The notes: generated by a model not told the origin, from the sequence alone. A DNA stretch of 39,386 nucleotides from Asticcacaulis benevestitus DSM 16100 = ATCC BAA-896 (GCF_000376105.1 NZ_AQWM01000014.1:71361-110746), one strand, 5' to 3'. Positions 17,983 to 26,574 are shown, counted from the stretch's first letter. Made by a program: numbers and translations.

Positions 17983-19170
17983 TTAAGCTTCAGGCTTGGT
18001 TTTTGCGTCCATGGCGGCGACGGTCTCGGTTACGACCGAGCCCGGACCGACGTGCTGGATGCCGCTGACCACGACGCGGTCGCCATCTTTCAGGCCTGAG
18101 GTGACGATGCGCAGGCCGTTGGCCGTACCGCCGAGCGCCACTTCACGATAGGCGACCTTGTGATCGGCGCCCACCACATAGACGAAGCGCTTGCTCTGAT
18201 CGGTGCCAAGCGCGAGTTCGGAGACCAGCACGGCCGGCTTGGTTTGCGCCGCGCCCATGCGGACACGGACGAACTGGCCGGGGATGAGCTTGCCTTCGGT
18301 ATTCTGGAACACGGCGCGGGCGCGCAGGGTGCCGCTGGTGCCATCGAACTGGTTGTCGATCAGTTGCAGGTGGCCGTCGATCGGCGCACCATTATCGGCC
18401 TCGACCGTCACCGGGATGGTTTCTAGTGAAGCGGTGCCGAGGTCAGCGATGGTGCGGTTGATGACCGTTTCATCGGCGTCGAAGCTGGCATAGATCGGGC
18501 TGACCGAAACGAGCGTGGTCAGCATTTGGGCTTGCGGACCGGCGGCGACGAGGTTGCCGACCGTGACTTCGATGCGGCCGACACGACCCGAAACCGGGGC
18601 ACGTACCTGCGTATAGCTCAGGTTCAGATTGGCCGATTGCAACGAGGCGCGGGCCGCGGCCAGATTGGCCTCGGCGGCTTTCAGATCGTTGGTGCGGCTT
18701 TCCAACTCCGACTGCGCTATGGCGTGATCGTTCCATAGGCGCTGAGCGCGGGCCTGTTCAGAGGTGGCCAGGGTCAGGCGGGCGGAGGCGGCGGAGACAT
18801 CGGCCTGGGCGCGGGCGGCTTCGGCCTGATAGGTGGCCGGGTCGATGGTGACGAGCAGGTCGCCCGCCTTGACCAGCGCGCCTTCGCGGAAGTGGATGGC
18901 CTTGACGGCGCCGGCGACGCGCGGGCGAATTTCCACGCGGTCAACGGCTTCGAGGTGGCCGGAGAAATCATCCCAGACGCTGACGTTTTGCGTGGCAACC
19001 ACCGCAACCGTAACGGGTGTGGCGGCGGGGGCGGCGGCTTGTGACGCGGCCTGGGTGGTGAGGGCGGTGCCGATACCGGCGACGGCGAGTACGCTCAAAG
19101 AGACGGCGGCCACGACGAGCGCCTTACGGTAGCGTTCAAGCTTGATGGAAGAGACAATGGGGTCGAACAT
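17983..19170 (-). CDS. RND efflux periplasmic adaptor (membrane fusion protein)
   Basis: A 395-residue AcrA/MexA-type adaptor linking the inner-membrane pump to the outer-membrane channel. The N-terminus has a membrane anchor/signal segment (ALVVAAVSLSVLAVAGIGTA). A lipoyl/barrel-sandwich motif (GHLEAVDRVEIRPRVAGAVK ... HFREGALVKAGDLLVTIDPA), a coiled-coil hairpin (YQAEAARAQADVSAASARL ... ESRTNDLKAAEANLAAARAS) and the beta-barrel region (LNLSYTQVRAPVSGRVGRIE) follow. I chose ATG 19170 (MFDPIVSSIKLERYRKALVV) because the extra upstream frame is not protein-like; AAAGG lies 9 bases upstream. First gene of the operon, divergent from a TetR gene. Confidence 0.94.
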   Translation of the reverse strand: MFDPIVSSIKLERYRKALVVAAVSLSVLAVAGIGTALTTQAASQAAAPAATPVTVAVVATQNVSVWDDFSGHLEAVDRVEIRPRVAGAVKAIHFREGALVKAGDLLVTIDPATYQAEAARAQADVSAASARLTLATSEQARAQRLWNDHAIAQSELESRTNDLKAAEANLAAARASLQSANLNLSYTQVRAPVSGRVGRIEVTVGNLVAAGPQAQMLTTLVSVSPIYASFDADETVINRTIADLGTASLETIPVTVEADNGAPIDGHLQLIDNQFDGTSGTLRARAVFQNTEGKLIPGQFVRVRMGAAQTKPAVLVSELALGTDQSKRFVYVVGADHKVAYREVALGGTANGLRIVTSGLKDGDRVVVSGIQHVGPGSVVTETVAAMDAKTKPEA

Positions 19171-19277
19171 AACAAAGATCCTTTGGGGAGAAAGGAAGGA
19201 GAGGGGAGGTACACTTAACTTGGCTGCATGGGGTGGCGGATGAGGGCTTGTGATCTCGGCACAAAAACCTAATTTAA

Positions 19278-19289
19278 TGCGGCGTCGCA
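19278..19289. promoter_or_regulatory. TetR-type operator, copy 1
   Basis: TGCGGCGTCGCA (TGCG-N4-CGCA) within TTAA...TTTAAA flanks, 108 bases upstream of the adaptor gene. The same symmetric motif recurs at 19331-19342. It probably binds the divergently encoded TetR protein. Confidence 0.6.
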
Positions 19290-19330
19290 TTTAAATAGTC
19301 CGACGATGTCATTTTGTAAACATATTTTTA

Positions 19331-19342
19331 TGCGACATCGCA
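19331..19342. promoter_or_regulatory. TetR-type operator, copy 2
   Basis: TGCGACATCGCA, the same TGCG-N4-CGCA motif with AT-rich flanks as copy 1, 53 bp away centre to centre (about five helical turns). The remaining 19343-19508 holds small palindromes (ATCCATATGGAT at 19387-19398; TGCCA/TGGCA at 19444-19458) of unknown meaning. Confidence 0.6.
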
Positions 19343-19508
19343 AATAAATATGTTATACCCCTCAAACGCGAGCGGAAAACCCTTATATCCATATGGATTT
19401 TTTAGGGTGGCCCGTGCGCTTAAAGAGGATTAGTCTGGACTTGTGCCAAAAACTGGCAACTGACACATTTAGGTCAGAACAGTTTTGGTTTGGGAGTAGC
19501 GTGCCGTG

Positions 19509-20192
19509 ATGGATGATCTGAAAACGTTCGAGCTGCCCGATGCGGTGTGTGGCGGACAAGCCGTGGATGCGGAAGCCTGCGCCGGTGTGCGCAAGCGCGG
19601 CCGACCGCGTGCCTTCGATCCCGATGTGGTGCTGGAAACCGTGCTGGAAATGTTCTGGATGCGCGGCTTTGCCAACACCTCGCTCGATGATATTTCCGCC
19701 GCCACCGGGGTCAGCCGACCCAGCCTCGCCGCCACGTTTGGCGATAAGGAAGCCCTCTACCTCAAGGCCATGGAGCGCTATCGCAACAACATCAGCCGCC
19801 AGCTTGATGTCGTGCTGCAATGTACGGGTAACGATGGCACGCTGCGGGATATCATCAATCGCTATTTCGATATCATGATCGGCTCCTACACGGGTGAAAC
19901 CGAGGAATGCCTGGGGTGCGCCTTCATGTGTACCGCGCTTAACGAAGCGCCGCGCCACGAATCGATCATGAGCGTCTTGCAGGGCACGATCGAGGAATTC
20001 GATTTGCGCTTCGAGCGCTTCTTCACCAAGGCGCAGGAACTGGGCCATATCGGCTCCAATCAGGACCCGAAGGTGATGTCGCAGATGATTACCTCGCTGA
20101 CCTCCAGCCTGGCCGTACGCGCCCGCGCCGGCGCCAGCCGTGCGGATCTGCAAAAGATCGTCGATGCCACGACGAGCTTCCTCTTTCCCTGA
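19509..20192 (+). CDS. TetR-family regulator, probable repressor of the RND operon
   Basis: A 227-residue TetR/AcrR-family regulator. The DNA-binding domain sits unusually far from the N-terminus (about residues 29-80: KRGRPRAFDPDVVLETVLEM then FANTSLDDISAATGVSRPSL then YLKAMERYRNNI), after a 28-residue extension. The C-terminal ligand-binding half includes the Cys-containing segment ECLGCAFMCTALNEAPRHES. ATG 19509 is preferred over the GTG one codon earlier. The divergent arrangement and two TGCG-N4-CGCA operators in the shared gap suggest that it represses the efflux operon and itself. Confidence 0.92.
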   Translation: MDDLKTFELPDAVCGGQAVDAEACAGVRKRGRPRAFDPDVVLETVLEMFWMRGFANTSLDDISAATGVSRPSLAATFGDKEALYLKAMERYRNNISRQLDVVLQCTGNDGTLRDIINRYFDIMIGSYTGETEECLGCAFMCTALNEAPRHESIMSVLQGTIEEFDLRFERFFTKAQELGHIGSNQDPKVMSQMITSLTSSLAVRARAGASRADLQKIVDATTSFLFP

Positions 20193-20262
20193 GCTGTTTC
20201 GCGTGGCAAATGGCCGTAAGCCCTGAGAATAGAACGCAGTCGCTTGACCTGCTATGCCCATA

Positions 20263-20275
20263 AATGATAGTCATT
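20263..20275 (+). promoter_or_regulatory. Fur box upstream of feoA
   Basis: AATGATAGTCATT is a perfect palindrome matching the core of the Fur consensus (GATAATGATAATCATTATC). It overlaps a plausible -10 (GATAGT), 16 bases after a -35-like TTGACC (20244-20249), and ends 22 bases before the feoA start. Ferric-uptake repression of the feo genes is expected. Confidence 0.75.
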
Positions 20276-20297
20276 CGCAACCGTGTGAGTGACGCTT

Positions 20298-20537
20298 ATG
20301 AAATTGACTGAACTGCCCGCTTTTGCCCCCGGCCTGGTGACCGGCGTGATCGATACCCATGACGGGGATCTGATCAGCAACCGCTTGCGTGAACTGGGTT
20401 TCGTCGATGGCGAGCCGGTGCGTGTGGTCGGCCGCGGTCCCATCGGCGCCGATCCGTTGCTGATCCAGATCGGCTTTACGCGCTTCGCCCTGCGCCGTTC
20501 GGAAGCCGCCAGAGTGATGGTGGAGCAGGCCGCCTAG
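20298..20537 (+). CDS. feoA: Ferrous iron transport protein A
   Basis: A 79-residue cytosolic SH3-like protein that supports FeoB-mediated Fe(II) uptake. It is recognised from KLTELPAFAPGLVTGVIDT, then LRELGFVDGEPVRVVGRGPI and the final IGFTRFALRRSEAARVMVE. ATG 20298 is chosen over a GTG three codons upstream. Only one base separates its stop from the feoB start, so the two are co-transcribed under the Fur box. Confidence 0.93.
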   Translation: MKLTELPAFAPGLVTGVIDTHDGDLISNRLRELGFVDGEPVRVVGRGPIGADPLLIQIGFTRFALRRSEAARVMVEQAA

Positions 20538-20538
20538 A

Positions 20539-22374
20539 ATGGATACGCTCACGATCGCTCTTGTCGGCAACCCGAACTGCGGGAAGACGGCTCTTTTCAA
20601 TCAGCTTACCGGCGCCCGTCAGAAGGTGGCCAACTATGCGGGCGTCACCGTCGAGCGCAAGCAGGGCCATTTCATTGCGCCCTCTGGCCGCAAGGTTCAG
20701 GTGCTCGATCTGCCGGGCACCTACAGCCTGGATGCCATGGGGCCGGACGAAATCATCACCCGCGATATCTGCCTTGGCCGCCGCGAAGGCGAGACCATGC
20801 CGGATCTGATCGTGTGCGTGGCCGACGCCACCAACCTGCGTCTGCACCTGCGCTTTGTGATGGAGGTCAAGCGCCTCGGCCGGCCGATGATTCTGGCGCT
20901 CAACATGATGGACGCGGCCCGCAAGCGCGGCATCACCATCGACACTGCCAAGTTAGAAGCCGAACTCGGCGTTAGGGTGATCGAAACCGTGGCTGTGAAG
21001 GCCAACGGCACCGCCGATCTGGTGGCGCATCTCGATGCTAACGTCGCGCCGCATGTGCCGGATATCCGCGAGACCGGTGATCTCCACGGTGATGTCCGTC
21101 GTATTCTGAATGCCGCCGTCGTCATGCCGCAACGAACATCGCTGATCGATGACCGGCTTGATGGCATCCTGCTCAATCCCTTCCTCGGCATTCCGATCCT
21201 GATGGTCATCATGTTTGTCGTCTTCCAGGCGGTGTTCACCTGGGCGACGCCGGCCATGGAAGCCATCGAGGCCAGCATGGCGTGGCTCGGCGGCGTGGTG
21301 ACGCAAACCCTGCCAGACGGTCTGCTGAAAAGCTTCATCGCCGACGCCCTGATCGGCGGCTTAGGGGCGGTCATCGTCTTCCTGCCGCAGATCATCATCC
21401 TGTTCTTCTTCATCCTGATCCTTGAAGAGTCGGGCTATCTGCCGCGCGCGGCCTTCCTGCTCGATAACCTGATGTCGAAGGCCGGCCTGACCGGGCGCTC
21501 GTTCATTCCGCTGCTGTCCAGCCATGCCTGCGCCATTCCGGGCATCATGGCCACGCGGTCGATCCATGATATCCGTGACCGCATCACCACGATCATGATC
21601 GCGCCGCTGATGACCTGTTCGGCGCGCCTGCCGGTCTATGCCCTGCTGATCGGCGCCTTCCTGCCCAACACCAAGGTGTTCGGTTTCCTGAGCTTCCAAG
21701 GGCTGGTGCTCTTCGCCATGTATATCACCGGCATTTTCAGCGGGCTGATGGTGTCGCTGGTCATCGCCCTGTTCCGCAAGGACAAGAGCGAGCATCCGCT
21801 GATCATGGAACTGCCGTCCTACCGCCTGCCGCACGTCAAGAACTTGGCCATCGGGCTTGGCGAGCGCGCCATGATCTTCATGCGCCGCATCACGGGCATC
21901 ATTTTCACCGTCAATACCCTCCTGTGGGTCGCCAGCACCTTCCCCGGCAAGCCCGAAGGCGGCACCCTGCCCAATATCGACTATTCCTTTGCCGGCATGG
22001 TGGGGCACTGGATCGAGCCGATCTTCGCGCCCATCGGTTTCAACTGGCAGATCTGCGTGGCGCTGATACCGGGCCTTGCGGCACGCGAAGTCGCGGTTTC
22101 GGCGCTGGGCACGGTCTATGCCATTTCCGGCAGCGATGACACCGTGGCGACGCAACTGGGCTCGCTGATCTCGTCGCAATGGACGCTGGCGACGGCCCTC
22201 TCGCTGATGGCGTGGTATGTCTTCGCGCCGCAATGCCTCTCCACGCTGGCCGTCATCAGGCGCGAAACCAATTCCTGGAAGATGGTCGGCGTCACGGCCG
22301 GTTATCTCTTCGCGCTCGCCTATGTGGCGGCCTTCATTACCTATCAGATCACTCATTTTTTTGTGGGGCACTGA
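20539..22374 (+). CDS. feoB: Ferrous iron transporter B
   Basis: A 611-residue inner-membrane Fe(II) permease with an N-terminal G domain. G-protein motifs are clear: P-loop GNPNCGKT (residues 10-17), DLPG (57-60) and NMMD (122-125). The membrane part has the two Gate motifs typical of FeoB (FIPLLSSHACAIPGIMATRS with the conserved Cys, and LIPGLAAREVAVSALGTVYA). At 611 residues it is shorter than E. coli FeoB (about 770) but within the range of compact family members. It lies in a feoA-feoB-Cys-rich small protein operon. Confidence 0.96.
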   Translation: MDTLTIALVGNPNCGKTALFNQLTGARQKVANYAGVTVERKQGHFIAPSGRKVQVLDLPGTYSLDAMGPDEIITRDICLGRREGETMPDLIVCVADATNLRLHLRFVMEVKRLGRPMILALNMMDAARKRGITIDTAKLEAELGVRVIETVAVKANGTADLVAHLDANVAPHVPDIRETGDLHGDVRRILNAAVVMPQRTSLIDDRLDGILLNPFLGIPILMVIMFVVFQAVFTWATPAMEAIEASMAWLGGVVTQTLPDGLLKSFIADALIGGLGAVIVFLPQIIILFFFILILEESGYLPRAAFLLDNLMSKAGLTGRSFIPLLSSHACAIPGIMATRSIHDIRDRITTIMIAPLMTCSARLPVYALLIGAFLPNTKVFGFLSFQGLVLFAMYITGIFSGLMVSLVIALFRKDKSEHPLIMELPSYRLPHVKNLAIGLGERAMIFMRRITGIIFTVNTLLWVASTFPGKPEGGTLPNIDYSFAGMVGHWIEPIFAPIGFNWQICVALIPGLAAREVAVSALGTVYAISGSDDTVATQLGSLISSQWTLATALSLMAWYVFAPQCLSTLAVIRRETNSWKMVGVTAGYLFALAYVAAFITYQITHFFVGH

Positions 22375-22375
22375 C

Positions 22376-22636
22376 ATGATCTATTCCGTCGTTCAGGCAG
22401 TGATCATCACGGCGATCGTCGCCTTCTGCGCCCTGCAGATGTTGCGTCGGCTGATGCCGAAGCTGAGCCATGATCTCCAGGTCAGGGGCTCAAAAGCGCT
22501 CAATCGCGCCGATCTGCCGGCGGTGGTGCAGTCCATCGGCCAGAAGCTGCAGCCGGTCGAAGCGCCGGATAGTGGCTGCGGTTCGGGCTGTGGAAGCTGC
22601 AAGGGCTGCTCGACTAGCTTCGAGATCAAGGACTGA
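22376..22636 (+). CDS. Small Cys-rich membrane protein of the feo operon
   Basis: An 86-residue protein with one N-terminal membrane helix (YSVVQAVIITAIVAFCALQM), a linker and a C-terminal Cys cluster CGSGCGSCKGC (Cys68, 72, 75, 78). It starts one base after the feoB stop. Its position and layout match the small proteins that take the place of FeoC in many Proteobacteria, including FeoB-associated Cys-rich membrane proteins. Whether the Cys cluster binds iron, an Fe-S cluster or acts in redox sensing is unknown. Confidence 0.85.
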   Translation: MIYSVVQAVIITAIVAFCALQMLRRLMPKLSHDLQVRGSKALNRADLPAVVQSIGQKLQPVEAPDSGCGSGCGSCKGCSTSFEIKD

Positions 22637-22652
22637 TTGTCGACGGGCTGGC

Positions 22653-22681
22653 TTGACAGTCCTGCCGGCGGCTCCCTATTC
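22653..22681 (+). promoter_or_regulatory. Candidate sigma-70 promoter of the heme-binding-like gene
   Basis: TTGACA (22653-22658) and CTATTC (22676-22681) are separated by 17 bases, ending 27 bases before the ATG at 22709. The -35 is a perfect match; the -10 is weak. Confidence 0.4.
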
Positions 22682-22708
22682 AGGTTGATATAAAAACCGG
22701 GAGCGAAC

Positions 22709-23128
22709 ATGCAAACCACACTGACTCTGGGCGAGGCCGAGGCGCGATTGGCTATCGATGCCTGCGTGGCCGAACTGAAAAACCGCGGCAAGCCCGGCGT
22801 GGTGGCGGTCGGTGACAGCCACGGCGAATTGCTGGCCCTGTGGCGCACCGATGGCTGCGCTCTGCCGTCGATTGTGATCGCGCAAAACAAGGTCTATACC
22901 GCTGCCCGCGTGCGTGGTCCTTCCGGCGATCTCGGCCGTAACGCCCAGGCGGATGGTTCCGACGTTCATTATCACGGCGATTCGCGCTATGTCGGCTGGG
23001 ACGGCGGCGCGCCGGTCATGTACAAGGGGCAATGCCTTGGCGCCGTCGCGGTCAGCGGCCTGTCGGGCGTCGAAGATCTTGATATCGCCACTATCGGCAT
23101 CACCGCAATCCTTAACGCACTGGACTGA
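22709..23128 (+). CDS. GlcG/HbpS-family heme-binding-like protein
   Basis: A 139-residue protein of the GlcG/HbpS (DUF336) family, small cytosolic or exported proteins of which some bind heme or cobalamin. Family features are TLGEAEARLAIDACVAELK, the GVVAVGDSHGELLALWRTDG strand pair, KVYTAARVRGPSGDLGR and the closing APVMYKGQCLGAVAVSGLSG. There is no signal peptide. GGGAG lies 5 bases before the ATG. It follows the feo operon but has a candidate promoter of its own. The aldo/keto reductase gene starts 5 bases after its stop, so these two are probably co-transcribed. Confidence 0.85.
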   Translation: MQTTLTLGEAEARLAIDACVAELKNRGKPGVVAVGDSHGELLALWRTDGCALPSIVIAQNKVYTAARVRGPSGDLGRNAQADGSDVHYHGDSRYVGWDGGAPVMYKGQCLGAVAVSGLSGVEDLDIATIGITAILNALD

Positions 23129-23133
23129 AACTC

Positions 23134-24174
23134 ATGGCTTTTCCCGTTCCCTATGTCGCCGCAAGTGACCGTTACATCTCCATGCCCTATCGCCGCTGCG
23201 GCCGTTCGGGTCTGAAATTGCCCGCCATTTCGCTGGGCCTGTGGCAGAACTTCGGCGGCGTCGATGTCTTCGAGACCGGTCGCGCTATTCTGCATCATGC
23301 TTTTGACCATGGCATCACGCACTTCGATCTCGCCAATAACTACGGTCCGCCCTACGGCTCGGCGGAAGAGAATTTCGGCCGCGTGATGGCCACCGATTTC
23401 AAGGCGCACCGCGATGAACTGATGATCTCGACCAAGGCCGGCTGGGATATGTGGCCGGGGCCCTATGGTGATGTTGGTGGTTCGCGCAAATACCTGATCG
23501 CAAGTTGCGACCAGAGCCTGAAGCGCATGGGGCTCGACTATGTCGATATCTTCTATTCGCACCGTGTCGATGCGGAAACGCCTTTGGAAGAAACCATGGG
23601 CGCGCTGGCCCATCTGCACCGCCAGGGCAAGGCGCTCTATGTCGGTATCTCGTCCTATTCGCCCGAACTGACCCGACAGGCCGCCGCCATCCTGAAAAGC
23701 GAGGGCGTGCCGCTGCTCATTCATCAGCCCTCCTATTCCATGCTCAACCGCTGGATCGAGGAAGGCCTGCTCGATACGCTGGGCGAACTGGGCACGGGCT
23801 GCATCGCTTTCTCGCCCCTGGCGCAAGGCATGTTGTCGAACAAGTACATTCATGGCGTTCCGGCCGATGCCCGCGCCGCCAAGGCCGGTTCGTTCAATCA
23901 AAAACTGATCACCGACGACAATATCCGCCGTATCGGCGAGCTTAACAAGATCGCCGAAAGCCGTGGTCAGACCTTGGCACAGATGGCGATTGCCTGGGTT
24001 CTGCGCGATCCGCGAGTCACCTCGGCGCTGGTGGGCGCACGCACGGTCGAGCAACTGGCCGACACGCTGAAATCGCTCGATAATCTCGCCTTCTCGGAGG
24101 CCGAATTGGCCAATATCGACACCTTCGCCACCGAAGGCGGCATCGACCTGTGGAAGGTGTCGTCAACCCTGTAA
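23134..24174 (+). CDS. Aldo/keto reductase (L-glyceraldehyde 3-phosphate reductase type)
   Basis: A 346-residue NADPH-dependent oxidoreductase of the YghZ/GpR branch, which reduces L-glyceraldehyde 3-phosphate and other aldehydes such as methylglyoxal. The start YVAASDRYISMPYRRCGRSG followed by LKLPAISLGLWQNFGG is typical of this branch. The catalytic tetrad is Asp65, Tyr70, Lys101 and His143 (HFDLANNYG, STKAGW, YSHRVD). The long N-terminus including residues 1-16 fits the branch, so ATG 23134 is kept over 23182. Followed by a perfect hairpin. Confidence 0.93.
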   Translation: MAFPVPYVAASDRYISMPYRRCGRSGLKLPAISLGLWQNFGGVDVFETGRAILHHAFDHGITHFDLANNYGPPYGSAEENFGRVMATDFKAHRDELMISTKAGWDMWPGPYGDVGGSRKYLIASCDQSLKRMGLDYVDIFYSHRVDAETPLEETMGALAHLHRQGKALYVGISSYSPELTRQAAAILKSEGVPLLIHQPSYSMLNRWIEEGLLDTLGELGTGCIAFSPLAQGMLSNKYIHGVPADARAAKAGSFNQKLITDDNIRRIGELNKIAESRGQTLAQMAIAWVLRDPRVTSALVGARTVEQLADTLKSLDNLAFSEAELANIDTFATEGGIDLWKVSSTL

Positions 24175-24205
24175 ATTTTTTTGACAGGGTTTAATTTAAC
24201 TCAAC

Positions 24206-24232
24206 TGTCGGGCGATATTTCATCGCCCGACA
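24206..24232 (+). terminator. Perfect hairpin after the aldo/keto reductase gene
   Basis: An 11-bp stem (TGTCGGGCGAT / ATCGCCCGACA) with a 5-base loop, 31 bases past the stop. There is no U-tract (AAAACC follows), so it may be a weak terminator or an operator for the next gene, which begins 50 bases further on. Confidence 0.5.
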
Positions 24233-24281
24233 AAACCACACTGATTTGATATGGTATTGCCTGTAGTGAAGGTAATTGCCT

Positions 24282-25316
24282 ATGTCGAAATTTCGCACCT
24301 CTGAACCGCCGAGGCCTGCCCCCCTCATCTGGTACGCCCGCTGCCCGACCCTGACCGCCATGGGGCTGGTGGCTAACCGCGGCGTTTTCCAACGTGAATT
24401 CCTGCGTGAAAATGTCCATCTGGTGTCGGTGCGTGAAAACTCGACGCCGAGCGTGCGGCAGGGGCACCTCGATCACAGTCTACCGAACCTGATCCGCGAA
24501 GCCGACGCTGCCACCGCCTTATGGGCGCATGGTCAGAACGAACGTTCGCGCCTGCTGGCGATCGGCCAGACCTATCACTCGGTCAGCGTGGTGACCCGTC
24601 CTGGCCAGCCGATCAACGGTTTGCGCGATCTGGTTGGGCGTCGCCTTAGCCTGATCAAGGAAGCGGGTAATTTTTCGCCGGCGCAGGTGCGATCCTTGCG
24701 CGCCTGGGAAACCGTGCTCGATGTTGCCGGCACTACCAAATCCGACATCGAGTTCGTGCCGGTGGTGGCCGATCATCCGAGCGTGCCGTTTGGCGATGTG
24801 GCGCGGCGCGAGGTTGAGGCCTTGCTCGGTGGCCAGAGCGATGTCGCCATCCTGTTCGGTGCCAAGGGCCTGGAACTGGTGCGTTCCGCGCATCTGAAAG
24901 AAGTGCATCGCTTTACGGCCGAGGATATCTACAGCCATCCGCGTCTTGCTGGTCTGGTCGAACTGCGCGCCGTCACGGTGGATCACGTGCTGCTCGAAGG
25001 TCGCGCCGATATCGTTACGCGCCTGCTTGGCAACCTGATCGAGGCCGCGCACTGGGCGGAGGCTTTCCCGAAAGAGGCCATCAAACAGGCCGCTATCGAG
25101 GGCAAGGTCGAAAGCGATGACGCGGCGACCGCCTATGGTGACCTGCTCGGCGCCAGCGCGAAGCTGGGGCTGGAGCCGGAACGGCTGGCGGCTCTGGAAG
25201 ATTTGCAGGACTGGCTGAAACACCGCCACCTGCTGCCGGAGCACCGCCAGATTGCCGCTTGGACCGATCCGTCCGTCTTGCAGGCCGCAAAACAAAATTT
25301 GAGCGTCGAGGCCTGA
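24282..25316 (+). CDS. DszB-like desulfinase / NMT1-SsuA-fold substrate-binding-like protein
   Basis: A 344-residue protein with a type 2 periplasmic-binding fold but no signal peptide. That fits the cytosolic enzyme DszB (2-(2'-hydroxyphenyl)benzenesulfinate desulfinase) and its many uncharacterised relatives. The N-terminal IWYARCPTLTAMGLVANRG lines up with the DszB segment that holds its catalytic Cys (here Cys21). VRQGHLDHSLPNL aligns with the active-site Arg region (here Arg59). The DszB active-site His position seems to be Ser here, and the usual GGNIPA stretch is replaced by READAATA. ATG 24282 is chosen over a TTG two codons earlier. There are no ABC permease or ATPase genes alongside, so it is an orphan. 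Enzyme versus binding protein is unresolved. Confidence 0.7.
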   Translation: MSKFRTSEPPRPAPLIWYARCPTLTAMGLVANRGVFQREFLRENVHLVSVRENSTPSVRQGHLDHSLPNLIREADAATALWAHGQNERSRLLAIGQTYHSVSVVTRPGQPINGLRDLVGRRLSLIKEAGNFSPAQVRSLRAWETVLDVAGTTKSDIEFVPVVADHPSVPFGDVARREVEALLGGQSDVAILFGAKGLELVRSAHLKEVHRFTAEDIYSHPRLAGLVELRAVTVDHVLLEGRADIVTRLLGNLIEAAHWAEAFPKEAIKQAAIEGKVESDDAATAYGDLLGASAKLGLEPERLAALEDLQDWLKHRHLLPEHRQIAAWTDPSVLQAAKQNLSVEA

Positions 25317-25354
25317 GGTCCTTATCCCTCCCGCAGGTCATCCGTTCAAATCAG

Positions 25355-25390
25355 GGCCCGAAGCTTCTCCCCAGGCTTCGGGCCTCTTAT
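25355..25390 (+). terminator. Intrinsic terminator after the DszB-like gene
   Basis: GGCCCGAAGC and GCTTCGGGCC form a perfect 10-bp stem with a 10-base loop, followed by the short U-rich TCTTAT. It separates the DszB-like gene from the aminotransferase gene. Confidence 0.65.
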
Positions 25391-25428
25391 GCTATGGATG
25401 AGGCGATTCCTTTCCTCCGAGGCCCGCT

Positions 25429-26574
25429 ATGAACCCTGTCTTCGGCAATTTGCCCGTCAGTATTTTCGAGATCATGTCGCTGGAAGCGAAGACGCGTGGT
25501 GCGATCAATCTCGGTCAGGGTTTTCCCGAAACTGACGGTTTCCCGGAGGTGCTTGAAGCCGCCGCGCGCGCACTTATGGAGCAATCCAACCAGTATGCGC
25601 CGATGCGAGGACTGCCGGTTTTGCGTCAGGCGGTGGCAGATTTTTACGAGCGTCAGCAGGGGCTTAAGCTCGATCCCGATACGCAGGTGCTGATTACCTC
25701 CGGCGCTACCGAGGCCATCTGCGCGACGATCTTGTCTATGATCACGCCGGGCGATGAGGTGGTGGTGTTCGAGCCGATGTATGACGCCTATGTGCCGCTG
25801 ATCCGGCGCGCTGGCGGCATCCCGCGCATCGTCCAGCTTTCACCGCCATACTGGCAATTCAGCGATGACGACCTGAAAGCGGTCTTTACCAGCCGGACGA
25901 AACTGGTGTTGATCACCACGCCGAACAACCCGACGACCCATTGTTTTACGCGTGAGCAACTCTCCCTGTTGGCTGACTATTGCGAGCGTTTTGATGCTTA
26001 CGTCATGAGCGACGAGGTATGGGAGCAGGTCGTTTTTGATCGTCATCATGTCAGCGTGCTGCATATTCCGGGCCTGGCGCGACGCTCGATCAAGATCGGT
26101 TCGGCCGGCAAGATCTTCTCGCTCACCGGCTGGAAGGTCGGGTTCGTGGTCGCCGACAAGGCGCTGATCGATCAGGTGGCGCGGGCGCACCAGTTCATCA
26201 CCTTCGCCACGCCGCCAGCCTTGCAACACGCTGTCGCCTTTGGGCTTGACCTGCCGCAGACGCGTTTCGATACGGCGCTGGATGAACTGAAAAGACAGCG
26301 TGACTATCTCAGCCGTCTGCTGACCGAGGCGGGCTTTCATCTGCTGCCGGCTGAAGGCACCTATTTCCTCAATATCGACCTGCGCGCCTCCGGCATCACC
26401 GGTTCGGGTCTGGATGTCGCCTATGATTTGGTCAGGCATCATGGCCTGGCCACCATCCCCTTGCAAGCCTTTTGCGAGACGGGTCGCGACCTGGCGGTCT
26501 TGCGTCTGTGCTTCGCCAAATCACGCGAGAGCCTGAACAAGGGTGCCGTGGCTTTAAGCAAAGTCAATCGTTGA
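25429..26574 (+). CDS. PLP-dependent class I/II aminotransferase
   Basis: A 381-residue fold type I aminotransferase of the methionine/kynurenine (glutamine-type) transaminase group, moving an amino group from an amino acid to a 2-oxo acid. Seen: substrate/cofactor loop NLGQGFPETDGFPEVLEAA, SGATEAICATIL, TTPNNPT (Asn166/167), SDEVWEQ (Asp195, pyridine N contact) and the PLP lysine in IGSAGKIFSLTGWKVGF (Lys228). The start has a fitting Shine-Dalgarno (TCCGAGG). It stands alone between a terminator and a convergent gene. The exact amino donor is unknown; methionine or kynurenine are usual in the group. Confidence 0.92.
   Translation: MNPVFGNLPVSIFEIMSLEAKTRGAINLGQGFPETDGFPEVLEAAARALMEQSNQYAPMRGLPVLRQAVADFYERQQGLKLDPDTQVLITSGATEAICATILSMITPGDEVVVFEPMYDAYVPLIRRAGGIPRIVQLSPPYWQFSDDDLKAVFTSRTKLVLITTPNNPTTHCFTREQLSLLADYCERFDAYVMSDEVWEQVVFDRHHVSVLHIPGLARRSIKIGSAGKIFSLTGWKVGFVVADKALIDQVARAHQFITFATPPALQHAVAFGLDLPQTRFDTALDELKRQRDYLSRLLTEAGFHLLPAEGTYFLNIDLRASGITGSGLDVAYDLVRHHGLATIPLQAFCETGRDLAVLRLCFAKSRESLNKGAVALSKVNR

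Noticed and set aside
19383..20261. 292-codon open frame antisense to the TetR gene
   Set aside because: It covers the TetR coding region and its control region; the TetR product is a clear family match on the other strand.
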